From: Clostridium sp. CAG:793
GTDB taxonomy: Bacteria; Bacillota; Clostridia; TANB77; CAG-508
Assembly (NCBI GenBank): GCA_000433915.1
Contig: HF993646.1
Span: forward strand, 46,437-110,436
Length of the DNA stretch: 64,000 bases
Direction: 5' to 3'
A program made the position numbers and the translations under genes. The notes under the pieces are model-generated. The model was not told the origin of the DNA, did no database searches, and worked only from the letters and a program-made list of their open reading frames with translations. Numbering within the stretch: the stretch's first letter is position 1; every line of letters starts with the position of its first letter. Below are positions 17,651 to 25,287 of this stretch, piece by piece.

Positions 17651-18073
17651 ATGATATACGTATTTAAGGGCATCAGTTATGTGAAAATTACTAACGAGTG
17701 AAAAATTTTATCACAATTTGAAATAGAAAAGATAAAACAATATGTGCCACAAGCCTTAAAGGAAATAGAACATATTATTGTTGTAAAGAACGAAAAAAAT
17801 AACTTAATTGGTTTTAAGGGGATAGAAAATACGAAACTTGAGATGTTATTTATTAAAGACAGCGAAAGAGGAAAAGGTATAGGAAAAAAATTATTACAAT
17901 ATGGAATTGAAAAATACAATATTAATGAACTTACTGTAAACGAACAGAATCCGAATGCACAAGGATTTTATGAACACATGGGATTTAAAACATATAAAAG
18001 AACAGAGTTGGATGAACAGGGTAATCCGTATTCGATATTATATATGAGATTGGAAAATGATGGTGTAAGTTAG
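17651..18073 (+). pseudogene. Degraded GNAT acetyltransferase gene
   Basis: From 17744 to the stop, the frame encodes a convincing GNAT C-terminal domain: LEMLFIKDSERGKGIGKKLLQYGI is the acetyl-CoA binding motif A and VNEQNPNAQGFYEHMGFK is motif B. Upstream the same frame continues (KILSQFEIEKIKQYV) but meets a TGA at 17699-17701, after an ATG at 17651 that leaves only 16 codons. Complete relatives have roughly 40 more N-terminal residues. An extended -10 (TGATATAAT, 17636-17644) lies just before the ATG, leaving no leader. I read this as an N-terminally deleted, interrupted gene. A shorter GTG-started product from 17744 would lack part of the fold. Confidence 0.65.
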
Positions 18074-18129
18074 TTATAATATATAGTGATTTTTATGTTA
18101 AATAATATTAGATATAAAGGAGGATTTAT

Positions 18130-18999
18130 TTGGAAAACAATAAATTAGAAACGATTTCAAATTTATTTGATGGTAAAGAGATTAGAAGTGTATGGGATAG
18201 CGAAAAAGAAGAGTATTATTTTAGTGTTGTTGACGTTATAAACGCTTTAACAGATAGTCCGGAACCAAGAAAATATTGGTCGGTCTTAAAAAGTAGACTA
18301 AAAAAAGAAGGCAGTGAAGTGGCTACAAATTGTAGTCAGTTGAAAATGTTAGCACCAGATGGAAAGAAACGTTTAAGAGATGCAATGACAACTCGTGATA
18401 TCTTTAGACTTATTGAATCTGTTCCAAGTAGTAAAGCAGAACCTTTTAAAGTATGGCTTGCAAATTTAGGAAGTGAGAGAATTGATGAAGTATTTGATCC
18501 TGAAATTGCAATTAATAGAGCTGTACAATATTATCGTAACAAAGGATATAGTGATGAATGGATAAAGTCTAGAATGAATGGAATAGTTGATAGATTCAAA
18601 CTTACTGATATTTGGAAAGAAGGAGGAATAACTAAACCAATTGAATTTGCACTTTTAACAAATGAAATATATAAAGAATGGTCTGGAATGAAGGCAAGTG
18701 AATATAAAAAGTTAAAAGGAATTAGAAAGGAATCGCTAAGAGATAATATGACAGATATAGAAGTAGCACTTACAAACATAGGCGAGATTGCAACAAGAGA
18801 TATAGCAAGGGAAGAACATCCACAAGGATTAAATGAAAATTTGAATGTTGCTAAGCGTGGTGGAGGAGTAGCAAAAGGTGCAAAAGATTTATACGAAAAA
18901 GAAACTAAAAAATCTGCAATATCTAAAAGCAATAGTTTAAATTATAGGTACTTAGATGAAGTAAAAGAACAAAAACAAATTGAAGGTAAAAAAAGTTAA
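18130..18999 (+). CDS. BRO-N domain protein, phage antirepressor-like
   Basis: A 289-residue protein. Residues about 8-105 form a Bro-N domain: LFDGKEIRSVWDSEKEEYYFSVVDVINALTDS, PRKYWSVLKSRL and MTTRDIFRLIESVPS are characteristic. Residues 105-250 follow the usual extension of clostridial BRO/antirepressor proteins (EPFKVWLANLGSERIDEVFDPE, ALLTNEIYKEW, GLNENLNVAKRGGGVAKGAKD). Such proteins bind DNA and occur in phages and plasmids, but no other phage gene is found here, so it is a solitary cargo gene or a prophage relic. The start is TTG after AAAGGAGG. A frameshifted small gene overlaps its stop. Confidence 0.85.
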   Translation: MENNKLETISNLFDGKEIRSVWDSEKEEYYFSVVDVINALTDSPEPRKYWSVLKSRLKKEGSEVATNCSQLKMLAPDGKKRLRDAMTTRDIFRLIESVPSSKAEPFKVWLANLGSERIDEVFDPEIAINRAVQYYRNKGYSDEWIKSRMNGIVDRFKLTDIWKEGGITKPIEFALLTNEIYKEWSGMKASEYKKLKGIRKESLRDNMTDIEVALTNIGEIATRDIAREEHPQGLNENLNVAKRGGGVAKGAKDLYEKETKKSAISKSNSLNYRYLDEVKEQKQIEGKKS

Positions 19000-19180
19000 T
19001 GAGATTATTTTATGAAGAGTATGCTTATGATGAAAGGTGGCAACAATTTGTTGCCAAATTATCTTAGGATGTATTGAAGTATCGTCATTTGAAATTGAAA
19101 AAATATATACTGAAAGATATTTTGTGCAAATTGTCAATAGAATAAGAAATAAATTTGTATTTGAATGTGAAAGAAGGTGA
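18999..19180 (+). pseudogene. Frameshifted small gene after the BRO protein
   Basis: An ATG at 18999, overlapping the BRO stop in TAATG, opens MRLFYEEYAYDERWQQFVAKL and ends at a TAG at 19065. A second frame, entered by a one-base slip near 19062, continues LGCIEVSSFEIEKI to a TGA at 19178. Joined, they give a protein of about 60 residues. The parent is unrecognised. Inside lies the palindrome GGCAACAATTTGTTGCC (19039-19055), which may just be coding. Confidence 0.4.
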
Positions 19181-19261
19181 AGAATAATATGAACATGTAT
19201 CAAAAAAGAAAAATTAGAGCTGAAAAGAAAAATAACAATCAAGAAGAAAAAATAATCAAAA

Positions 19262-20140
19262 ATGGAATTAATTGGTACCCACGGACATATGGCTAAAACT
19301 AAAAAACAGATATTAGAAGACTTAAAGTTAATAGATATAATAGTTGAAATATTAGATGCGCGTTTGCCAGTATCTAGCCAGAATCCAGATGTAAGGGAAT
19401 ACAGTAAAAATAAAAAAAGAATAGTGGTATTAAATAAGGCAGATTTGGCCGATGAAGTTGAAACAAAAAAATGGATTGAATATTATAATCAAAGGTCTAT
19501 ACCAGCGGTGGCGTTAAATGCCTCAACTGGTAAAGGAATAAATGATGTAATTGAAAAGATAAAAGATGAATACAAAGACATTGAAGAAAAATACATAAAA
19601 AAAGGTCGTATCGGAAGAACAATTAAAGTTATGGTACTTGGTATTCCGAATGTAGGGAAATCTACGTTTATAAATAGATTAGCTAATAGAAGTGCTGCTA
19701 AAGTTGGAAATAGACCAGGAGTTACAACTCAAAAGCAATGGATAAGAGTAAATGATGAAATTGAACTTCTAGATACACCGGGTATGTTATGGCCTAGATT
19801 AGACGATGAAGGAGTTTCAATGCATTTAGCATTTGCAAACTCTATTGGACAGAATGCTTTAGATACTGAAGAAGTTGCATTTTATTTACTGAAATATTTA
19901 GTTTTGAATTATAAAAATAGAGTTGAAAAAAGATATGATGTAATAATAGATTTGGATTTAAATGCAGATGAATTAGATCTTAATCAGCAATTAGTTGAAA
20001 TTAGAGATAATATAGCTATAAAAAAAGGAGCAATTTTATCAGGAGGAAGAATAAACGTACAAAAAGTATCTGATATGATAATAAATGATTTTAGAGAAGG
20101 AAAATTAGGAAGGATAACTATAGAGAAGGTATCTCTATAA
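19262..20140 (+). CDS. rbgA: Ribosome biogenesis GTPase RbgA (YlqF), N-terminus frameshifted
   Basis: A circularly permuted GTPase for late 50S assembly. Motif order is G4 NKAD (VVLNKADLAD), then G1 GIPNVGKSTF and G3 DTPGMLWP, as in RbgA; the catalytic His of GHMAK is kept. Residues beyond 220 match the RbgA RNA-binding tail only in length. The upstream sequence from the ATG at 19189, with GAAGG, encodes in another frame a 30-residue extension ending NGINWYP. It would join GHMAKTKKQI if one base (about 19279-19282) were removed, restoring the family motif WYPGHMAK. As read, either translation restarts at 19262 (MELIGTHGHMAK, weak ribosome site) or there is a sequence error. Mini-RNase III follows at 12 bases. 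Confidence 0.88.
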   Translation: MELIGTHGHMAKTKKQILEDLKLIDIIVEILDARLPVSSQNPDVREYSKNKKRIVVLNKADLADEVETKKWIEYYNQRSIPAVALNASTGKGINDVIEKIKDEYKDIEEKYIKKGRIGRTIKVMVLGIPNVGKSTFINRLANRSAAKVGNRPGVTTQKQWIRVNDEIELLDTPGMLWPRLDDEGVSMHLAFANSIGQNALDTEEVAFYLLKYLVLNYKNRVEKRYDVIIDLDLNADELDLNQQLVEIRDNIAIKKGAILSGGRINVQKVSDMIINDFREGKLGRITIEKVSL

Positions 20141-20152
20141 AGAGGAGGAAAA

Positions 20153-20563
20153 TTGGAATTTCAAGATATACTTGTAACTAAGAATGAAACTGAAATAAAT
20201 ATGATGTCACCACTTACGTGGGCGTATGTTGGAGATAGTGTGTATGAAATGTATGTGAGAACATATTTAAGCAATATCACATATTTGAATCCACATAGGA
20301 TGCATGTACTATCAATAAAATATGTAAAAGCAGAGGCGCAAGCTAGAATTGTAAAAGAACTGGATTTGTCTGATGATGAACAAGAAATTGTTAGAAGAGG
20401 GAGAAATGTAGAAAGTCATCATTTACCTAAGCATGCAACTCATGAAGATTATTCTTATTCAACAGCTTTTGAAGCATTGATTGGATATTTATATATGACA
20501 AGGAAAAATGAGAGATTACAAGAAATATTAAAACAAAGTATAGAAATAGCAGAGAGAAAATAA
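20153..20563 (+). CDS. mrnC: Mini-ribonuclease III
   Basis: A 136-residue RNase III catalytic domain without a dsRNA-binding domain, as in MrnC, which matures 23S rRNA in Firmicutes. SPLTWAYVGDSVYEMYVRTYL (about residues 20-40) is the RNase III helix with the catalytic Asp, and EDYSYSTAFEALIGYLYM (about residues 102-119) the second acidic motif. The start is TTG, eight bases after GAGGAGG. Its position after rbgA makes a small ribosome-maturation unit. A bidirectional terminator separates it from the converging antitoxin gene. Confidence 0.93.
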   Translation: MEFQDILVTKNETEINMMSPLTWAYVGDSVYEMYVRTYLSNITYLNPHRMHVLSIKYVKAEAQARIVKELDLSDDEQEIVRRGRNVESHHLPKHATHEDYSYSTAFEALIGYLYMTRKNERLQEILKQSIEIAERK

Positions 20564-20604
20564 GAAAGAATGCTGATAATATAAGAATTATCAGTATTCT
20601 TTCT
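20563..20604. terminator. Bidirectional terminator between mrnC and the Phd gene
   Basis: An 18-bp stem with one mismatch (20563-20580 with 20587-20604), with A-rich and T-rich flanks on both sides, serves both converging genes. Confidence 0.8.
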
Positions 20605-20857
20605 ATATTTTATCTAGTTCTTCATATAATTCTTCTTCTGAAATTACATCACCTTTATCCAAAGAATTTATACCTTTTTCTAGTTCTTTATATAATACAT
20701 TTTTATCTGTTAATAATTCATATAGCTCAATGCTCATGATGGCTAAATCACCAGCACCATTTTTGGTAATATATACTGGTCTATTGGTTTTGTGACAAAT
20801 TGTAGAAATTTCATTATAATTATTTCTTAAATCAGAACTTGGTCTAATAATTGGCAT
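20603..20857 (-). CDS. Phd/YefM-family antitoxin, orphan
   Basis: An 84-residue protein with the Phd/YefM N-terminal DNA-binding fold: RPSSDLRNNYNEISTICHKTNRPVYITKNGAGDLAIMSIELYE. The acidic C-terminus (ISEEELYEELDKI) is the usual toxin-binding part. I set the start at the ATG at 20857, which has GGAGGT at the right spacing, and not at the earlier in-frame codon. No RelE/ParE or Doc toxin gene lies beside it: mrnC is on one side and about 600 bases of noncoding DNA on the other. It may be a solitary antitoxin, protecting against a toxin elsewhere, or serve as a regulator. Repeats in the promoter are candidates for autoregulation. Confidence 0.8.
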   Translation of the reverse strand: MPIIRPSSDLRNNYNEISTICHKTNRPVYITKNGAGDLAIMSIELYELLTDKNVLYKELEKGINSLDKGDVISEEELYEELDKI

Positions 20858-20876
20858 AATATACACCTCCATTAAT

Positions 20877-20905
20877 ATTATATCAATATTATATCAAAAT
20901 GTTAA
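20877..20905 (-). promoter_or_regulatory. Promoter and putative operator of the Phd gene
   Basis: On the minus strand TTAACA (20900-20905), 17 bases, TATAAT (20877-20882) with a TGA extended -10. The spacer holds a direct repeat TTGATATAATA that overlaps the -10, a plausible site for Phd autorepression. Confidence 0.6.
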
Positions 20906-21408
20906 TATAAATCTTATTTTTATTATAAGGAAATAAAAAACATTCTGATTAGTTGCAGGTATTATTATTAATAATGTTGGTTATATTACAAGCAGAGTTT
21001 AAATGTTCATGAATTTCACATACATATATTTATGTTGCCTTGTTAAATATTTATATCCTTTAATAATATTTGATCACTTATTATATCTTTCTGAAATTGA
21101 TTATATATATATTCGATGTATTAAGATATCTTGTAATATCTTGTAATATTTTCTAATCTTGTTTAATCATAAAAAATTTTTAACTATATTTATGTGCGAA
21201 TACTATAGAATGTTTATAATTGCATTTGGTATGTGATAAACTTGAATTGTATCATATGTTATACTGTTTATTGATATGTAGCTCCTTTCATTTATTTTAT
21301 TATTTATGTGCAGAATATAATATGAAAGGAATTTCTTGGCTACAAAGTTAGAGACTACTATACCACTTGTATAGTTGGAAGTTTATTTTTAGACAAAATT
21401 CGACATTA
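20906..21408. other. AT-rich intergenic region without a gene
   Basis: No open frame with a ribosome site on either strand. It contains short direct repeats (ATATCTTGTAAT near 21122-21148), an inverted pair TGTAGC..CTTTCAT / ATGAAAG..GCTACA (about 21278-21346), and a small hairpin ACTATAC/GTATAGT (21357-21375). The minus strand reads like gene debris in places, without recognisable family. Confidence 0.35.
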
Positions 21409-21437
21409 TTTACTTTTAAAAAAATATGTTGTATGAT
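21409..21437 (+). promoter_or_regulatory. Probable promoter of the PanT/PanA pair
   Basis: TTTACT (21409-21414), 17 bases, TATGAT (21432-21437), 31 bases before the ATG at 21469. Confidence 0.5.
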
Positions 21438-21468
21438 ATATTAAATTTTAATAAAAGGACGTATAATC

Positions 21469-22257
21469 ATGAAAAAAATATTTTTGGTACTAAAAATGAT
21501 TGGAACAATTGGATTATTACTTATGTCACCTTTTGCATTACCATTATTGAATAAGTTGCTTATTCATTGGAAATTGTTTGAAAGTATAGAGGATTTACAA
21601 GAAAATATAAAAGTATTTAGCAACATGTATACAGTAATATGTATTATAATTGCAGTATTACTACTATTATGGTTTTTCTATGACTGGAAAGATATAAAAA
21701 AAATAATTCAACAAATAAAAAGTTTTAAACTAAAAGATCTTGAATTTTCAAAAGAAAATGTAGAAGTTGCAATAAAGGAAAATGAAGAAAAAACGAAAAT
21801 TATTAAAGAATTGAAAAAAGATAATAAAGATAATTCTAAAGATAGCGAAGAAAGCAAAAAGGCAATAAAAGAGCAACTATTTTCACAGAAAAATAATAGT
21901 AATATATGTGATAATAGTAATTTGATAAGTGAAAATAAAAACTTGAAATATTATTCTGCTTATAATATAATAAATATAGAGACAAAGAGTTTATTGCATA
22001 AAATATATAATGAAAAGTATATAGAAACAGATAATTTTAAAAAACAAATAATTGAAGGATATACAAGAAGAAATAAACATAATATAAAATTCAGTAAAAA
22101 AGATATAAATAAAATTGCAGAGAGTAAGTATCATACTATATATGAAGGTTTATTATTTTTGAATATAATAGAGCCTTCAGAAGATGATAAAGAAATAAGA
22201 TTAACAAACGAAGGAAAAGAATTTGTCGAAAAATATATTGAAGGAGGCGCATTATAA
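21469..22257 (+). CDS. Putative membrane-associated toxin partner of a Panacea antitoxin
   Basis: A 262-residue protein. Residues about 6-28 and 50-70 are two membrane helices. Residues about 75-135 are charged and lysine/glutamate-rich, probably coiled coil. Residues about 165-262 form a compact helical domain, perhaps winged-helix, ending LTNEGKEFVEKYIEGG. Its stop shares one base with the start of the Panacea-domain gene, so the two are translationally coupled. Genes next to Panacea antitoxins are frequently toxins, several of them membrane-active; the assignment here is inferred from this context and the topology. No catalytic motif is visible. A non-toxic membrane anchor or regulator is the alternative. 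Confidence 0.5.
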   Translation: MKKIFLVLKMIGTIGLLLMSPFALPLLNKLLIHWKLFESIEDLQENIKVFSNMYTVICIIIAVLLLLWFFYDWKDIKKIIQQIKSFKLKDLEFSKENVEVAIKENEEKTKIIKELKKDNKDNSKDSEESKKAIKEQLFSQKNNSNICDNSNLISENKNLKYYSAYNIINIETKSLLHKIYNEKYIETDNFKKQIIEGYTRRNKHNIKFSKKDINKIAESKYHTIYEGLLFLNIIEPSEDDKEIRLTNEGKEFVEKYIEGGAL

Positions 22258-22688
22258 TGAATGCAACAATGATAGGAAAATATTTTTTCTCAAAAAATAA
22301 TAATTTAACAGATATACAAATACAGAAGCTAACGTATTACGCTTATGCTTGGTACATGGTAAAGAATGACGGAGCTAAAATATTTGAAGAGAGTCCAGAA
22401 GCATGGGTACATGGCCCTGTTTTTAGAAGTCTTTATGATAATATGAAAAAAAATAAGTTCTATGAAGAAAGTGATGAAATAGGCATTGAAAATGAAAAGA
22501 GTTTTTTAGATATTATATATAAAATTTATGGTAAATATTCTGGAAATGAATTAGAAACAATGACACATTCAGAACAGCCTTGGAAAGCTGCAAGAGCAAG
22601 AGCCGGACTTATGCTCTCTCCGATGTCTCGTTCAGCAGAAAAAATTAAAGATGAAGATATATTAGCATGGGGGAAAGCAAATACATAA
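22257..22688 (+). CDS. Panacea-domain (SocA/DUF4065) antitoxin-like protein
   Basis: A 143-residue soluble protein made of one Panacea domain: DIQIQKLTYYAYAWYMVKNDGAKIFEESPEAWVHGPVFRSLYDNMK is the highly typical N-terminal part, and the C-terminal EDILAWGKANT helix completes it. Panacea domains are known as broad antitoxin folds (PanA) that neutralise unrelated toxins, and as proteolytic adaptors (SocA). The preceding gene overlaps by one base, which is the expected toxin-antitoxin arrangement. GGAGG precedes the ATG inside the upstream gene. Which partner it binds is inferred. Confidence 0.85.
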   Translation: MNATMIGKYFFSKNNNLTDIQIQKLTYYAYAWYMVKNDGAKIFEESPEAWVHGPVFRSLYDNMKKNKFYEESDEIGIENEKSFLDIIYKIYGKYSGNELETMTHSEQPWKAARARAGLMLSPMSRSAEKIKDEDILAWGKANT

Positions 22689-22716
22689 GCTAAAAAGCTT
22701 AAGGAGAAAGTAAGTA

Positions 22717-22761
22717 ATGAGTGATATACTAATAATACATAAAATGGAATCTAATACTTAG
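22717..22761 (+). CDS. Possible 14-residue peptide after panA
   Basis: AAGGAGA is placed 10 bases before an ATG that opens MSDILIIHKMESNT and ends inside the terminator stem. The strong ribosome site is suggestive, but such a short frame could be a remnant of a third gene. Confidence 0.25.
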   Translation: MSDILIIHKMESNT

Positions 22762-22775
22762 ATTCCATTTTTGTG
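22741..22775 (+). terminator. Terminator of the PanT/PanA pair
   Basis: AAAATGGAATCTAA (22741-22754) pairs perfectly with 22758-22771 across a 3-base loop, followed by T residues. Confidence 0.85.
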
Positions 22776-23010
22776 TACTAGTAGTTTTGTTATTATTTAA
22801 TAATAAAAACACATTAAAACTAATTCTCATGACAAGAAATTACCTTGCTTTTTGGCAAAATAAGTCTTAAAATTTAATGCAATTTTTAATGCAACGCCAC
22901 AAAAAAACGAAAAAAAGCGAAGAAAATATATAAAAAGTAAATTTAATGTAATACTTAAAAAATGGCTTGAAATAGCACGTTTTAAGAAAATATATAAAAT
23001 GAAGAGAAAA

Positions 23011-23043
23011 TAAAAAAGATGAAAAAGTTAACCTTTTTCATCT
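23011..23043 (-). terminator. Terminator of tRNA-Glu
   Basis: Minus strand GATGAAAAAG pairs with CTTTTTCATC, followed by a long T run (23011-23016). The 22776-23010 stretch beyond it is AT-rich and holds no gene. Confidence 0.8.
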
Positions 23044-23048
23044 AAGTC

Positions 23049-23123
23049 TGGTGACCCCGACGGGAATCGAACCCATGATTCAGCCTTGAGAGGGCTACGT
23101 CTTAACCGCTTGACCACGGGGCC
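23049..23123 (-). tRNA. tRNA-Glu (anticodon CTC)
   Basis: A 75-base cloverleaf on the minus strand with a 7-bp acceptor stem (one G-U), D arm TGGTCAAGCGGTTAAGACG, anticodon loop CTCTCAA and T arm GGGTTCGATTCCC. CCA is encoded. It has its own promoter and terminator. Confidence 0.95.
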
Positions 23124-23134
23124 ATAACAAAATT

Positions 23135-23163
23135 ATTATACAATATAAAAATAATTAAGTCAA
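23135..23163 (-). promoter_or_regulatory. Promoter of tRNA-Glu
   Basis: Minus strand TTGACT (23158-23163), 17 bases, TATAAT (23135-23140), 12 bases before the tRNA. Confidence 0.85.
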
Positions 23164-23208
23164 CAAAAAAATATAAAAAAATAATGAAAATTAAAAACAA
23201 GAAAAGTA

Positions 23209-23237
23209 TTGACAAATAGAAGATAACTTAGTATAAT
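23209..23237 (+). promoter_or_regulatory. Promoter of rpmF-rpmE
   Basis: Consensus TTGACA (23209-23214), 17 bases, consensus TATAAT (23232-23237): a perfect match, as expected for ribosomal proteins. Confidence 0.9.
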
Positions 23238-23300
23238 ATTAAAGTGACTAAAATAAGAGAATAAATAATATAGATATTCTAAGCATAAGGAGGGATAAAG

Positions 23301-23483
23301 ATGGCACAACCAAAAAGAAGATGGTCTAAAGCAAGAACACATACTAAAAGATCAACATGGAAATTAGAGAATAAGAACTTAGTAGAATGCCCACATTGCC
23401 ATAAACTTATGATGCAACACAGAATTTGCCCAAGTTGTGGATATTATGATGGAACAGAAGTTATATCTCAAAAAGCTAACTAA
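23301..23483 (+). CDS. rpmF: 50S ribosomal protein L32
   Basis: A 60-residue ribosomal protein. The N-terminus MAQPKRRWSKARTHTKRSTW is the L32 signature, and CPHC (residues about 34-37) with CPSC (about 47-50) form a zinc ribbon, so this is the zinc-binding (C+) form. AAGGAGGG precedes the ATG. It is followed at 31 bases by rpmE under a perfect consensus promoter. Pairing rpmF with rpmE rather than with a DUF177 gene is a mild departure from the usual layout. Confidence 0.97.
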   Translation: MAQPKRRWSKARTHTKRSTWKLENKNLVECPHCHKLMMQHRICPSCGYYDGTEVISQKAN

Positions 23484-23514
23484 TTAAGCAAGGTAAGAAA
23501 GAGGTGAAACCAAG

Positions 23515-23715
23515 ATGAAAGAAGGAATACATCCAGAATATACAGAAGCTACAATAACTTGTGCTTGTGGAAATGTTATGAAAACAAATTCAACAAAAAA
23601 AGATTTAAAAGTAGATGTATGCTCAAAATGTCATCCATTTTGGACAGGTAATTTAAGAAAAGAGACAACAGGTGGAAAAGCTGATAAATTCAAAAAGAAA
23701 TATGGATTACAATAA
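23515..23715 (+). CDS. rpmE: 50S ribosomal protein L31
   Basis: A 66-residue ribosomal protein of the large subunit. MKEGIHPEYTEATITCACGN, then CSKCHPFWTGN are typical of L31. The cysteines CxC (about residues 16-18) and CxxC (about 37-40) make this the zinc-containing (C+) form, as opposed to the C- paralog expressed under zinc starvation in other Firmicutes. GAGGTG lies nine bases before the ATG. A terminator follows directly. Confidence 0.96.
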   Translation: MKEGIHPEYTEATITCACGNVMKTNSTKKDLKVDVCSKCHPFWTGNLRKETTGGKADKFKKKYGLQ

Positions 23716-23720
23716 TCGAA

Positions 23721-23757
23721 AAATAGACTCTGTAGCATTTTGTTACAGAGTTATTTT
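23721..23757 (+). terminator. Terminator of rpmF-rpmE
   Basis: ACTCTGTA (23727-23734) pairs with TACAGAGT (23744-23751), followed by TATTTT. Confidence 0.7.
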
Positions 23758-23789
23758 AGTATAGAAACGCATGTAAGAAAGGAAAAACA

Positions 23790-25217
23790 ATGGAAGCTAA
23801 TATACAAGAATGGACAGATAAAATTAATGAATTTTATAATGGAAAAAGTAGAAAATATGCCATAATGACAATGGGATGTCAGCTTAATGAAAATGATTCA
23901 GAAAAAATGAGTGGAATGTGTAAAAAAGCTGGATTTGAAAGAACTAATGATTTATCAGAAGCAGATTTGATTATTTTTAATACATGTTGTGTTAGAGAAA
24001 ATGCAGAAGATAAACTATTTGGCAAATTAGGAGAAGTTAAGAAATATAAAGAAACTAATGGTACAATAATTGCTATTGGTGGTTGTATGATGCAAGAAAA
24101 ACATATTGTAGAAAAGCTAAATGCAAGTTATCCTTTTGTAGATATAATATTTGGCCCTCATACTTTGGAGCAATTTCCTAAAGACTTGTATAAGGCTTTA
24201 ATTGAGAAAAAGAAAATTGAAGATATATTAGATATAGATGGATTAGTATATGAAGGGGTTCCTGTTGAAAGAGAGGACAAAATAAAAGCTTCTGTTGCTA
24301 TAATGAATGGATGTAATAATTTTTGCACATATTGTATAGTTCCTTATGTTCGTGGAAGAGAAAGAAGTAGAAATCCACAAGATATAATTAATGAAGTAGA
24401 AAGCCTTGCTACACAAGGATATAAGGAAGTTACTCTGTTAGGACAAAATGTTAATTCATATTTAGTAAGCCAGAAACAAAAAGGCGAAGACGTTGATTTT
24501 AGAGTTGTAGTTCAAGGCAAAGAAACGGTCGTAAATTCATTTGCAACATTATTACAAGCTTTAGATGAAATAGAAGGAATAGAGAGAATTAGATTCATTT
24601 CACCACATCCAAAAGATTTTACTGACGATGTAATAGATGCTATAAAAAATGGAAAGCATATATGTAAACTGATTCATTTACCACTTCAGTCAGGAAGCAC
24701 AGAAGTATTAAGAAGAATGAATAGAAAATACAGTAAAGAACAATATTTAGAATTAGCTAGAAAAATAAAAGAAGAGATACCAGATGTGACATTTTCAACA
24801 GATATAATAGTTGGATTTCCAGGTGAAACAGAGGAAGACTTTGAAGATACATTAGATGTTGTTAGAAAAGTTGATTTTGACCAAGTTTATATGTTTATTT
24901 ATTCTAGAAGACTGGGAACTCCTGCTGATAAAATGGATGACCAAGTTCCAGAAGAGATAAAACATAAAAGATTTGATAGATTAAAGAAATTAGCAGAAGA
25001 AATAATCGAGAGAAAAAACAAAGAATATGTTGGAACAAAGCAATATGTACTTGTTGAGGGAAAAAGTAAAAACAATAAGGATATGCTAACCGGTAGAACA
25101 GAATCTAACAAAGTTGTAAATTTTGAAGGACCAGATGATCTAATAGGAAAGCTAATAAGCATGGAAATTGTTTCAGAACATATGTGGTATTTAAAGGGAA
25201 AATGTGATAAAATGTAA
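23790..25217 (+). CDS. miaB: tRNA-2-methylthio-N6-dimethylallyladenosine synthase
   Basis: A 475-residue radical-SAM methylthiotransferase that adds the 2-methylthio group to i6A37 of tRNAs reading UNN codons. The N-terminal UPF0004 domain carries the three cluster cysteines in MGCQLNENDSEKM, NTCCVRENAEDKLFG and GGCMMQE. The radical-SAM motif is CNNFCTYCIVPYVRGRE (about residues 174-190), and a TRAM domain closes the C-terminus. Length is normal. It is followed by a terminator hairpin and then mutS, the common Firmicutes order miaB-mutS. Confidence 0.97.
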   Translation: MEANIQEWTDKINEFYNGKSRKYAIMTMGCQLNENDSEKMSGMCKKAGFERTNDLSEADLIIFNTCCVRENAEDKLFGKLGEVKKYKETNGTIIAIGGCMMQEKHIVEKLNASYPFVDIIFGPHTLEQFPKDLYKALIEKKKIEDILDIDGLVYEGVPVEREDKIKASVAIMNGCNNFCTYCIVPYVRGRERSRNPQDIINEVESLATQGYKEVTLLGQNVNSYLVSQKQKGEDVDFRVVVQGKETVVNSFATLLQALDEIEGIERIRFISPHPKDFTDDVIDAIKNGKHICKLIHLPLQSGSTEVLRRMNRKYSKEQYLELARKIKEEIPDVTFSTDIIVGFPGETEEDFEDTLDVVRKVDFDQVYMFIYSRRLGTPADKMDDQVPEEIKHKRFDRLKKLAEEIIERKNKEYVGTKQYVLVEGKSKNNKDMLTGRTESNKVVNFEGPDDLIGKLISMEIVSEHMWYLKGKCDKM

Positions 25218-25238
25218 GTCGTAATGACTTACATTTTA
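25209..25238 (+). terminator. Hairpin after miaB
   Basis: AAAATGTAAGTC (25209-25220) pairs with GACTTACATTTT (25226-25237). It overlaps the miaB stop codon and may partly terminate before mutS. Confidence 0.6.
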
Positions 25239-25287
25239 AGTTTACATAAATTGAAACAATGAATGAACAAGGAGATGACTCATAATA

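Noticed and set aside
17699..17701. TGA read as selenocysteine in the GNAT gene
   Set aside because: The residue position is not catalytic, the N-terminus is missing, no SECIS-like stem follows, and TGA serves as a normal stop in other genes here.
18130..18999. Prophage
   Set aside because: Only the BRO-N protein is phage-like; no integrase, structural or replication genes are nearby.
19039..19055. GGCAACAATTTGTTGCC as an operator
   Set aside because: The palindrome lies within a former coding frame (RWQQFVA) and no promoter is next to it.
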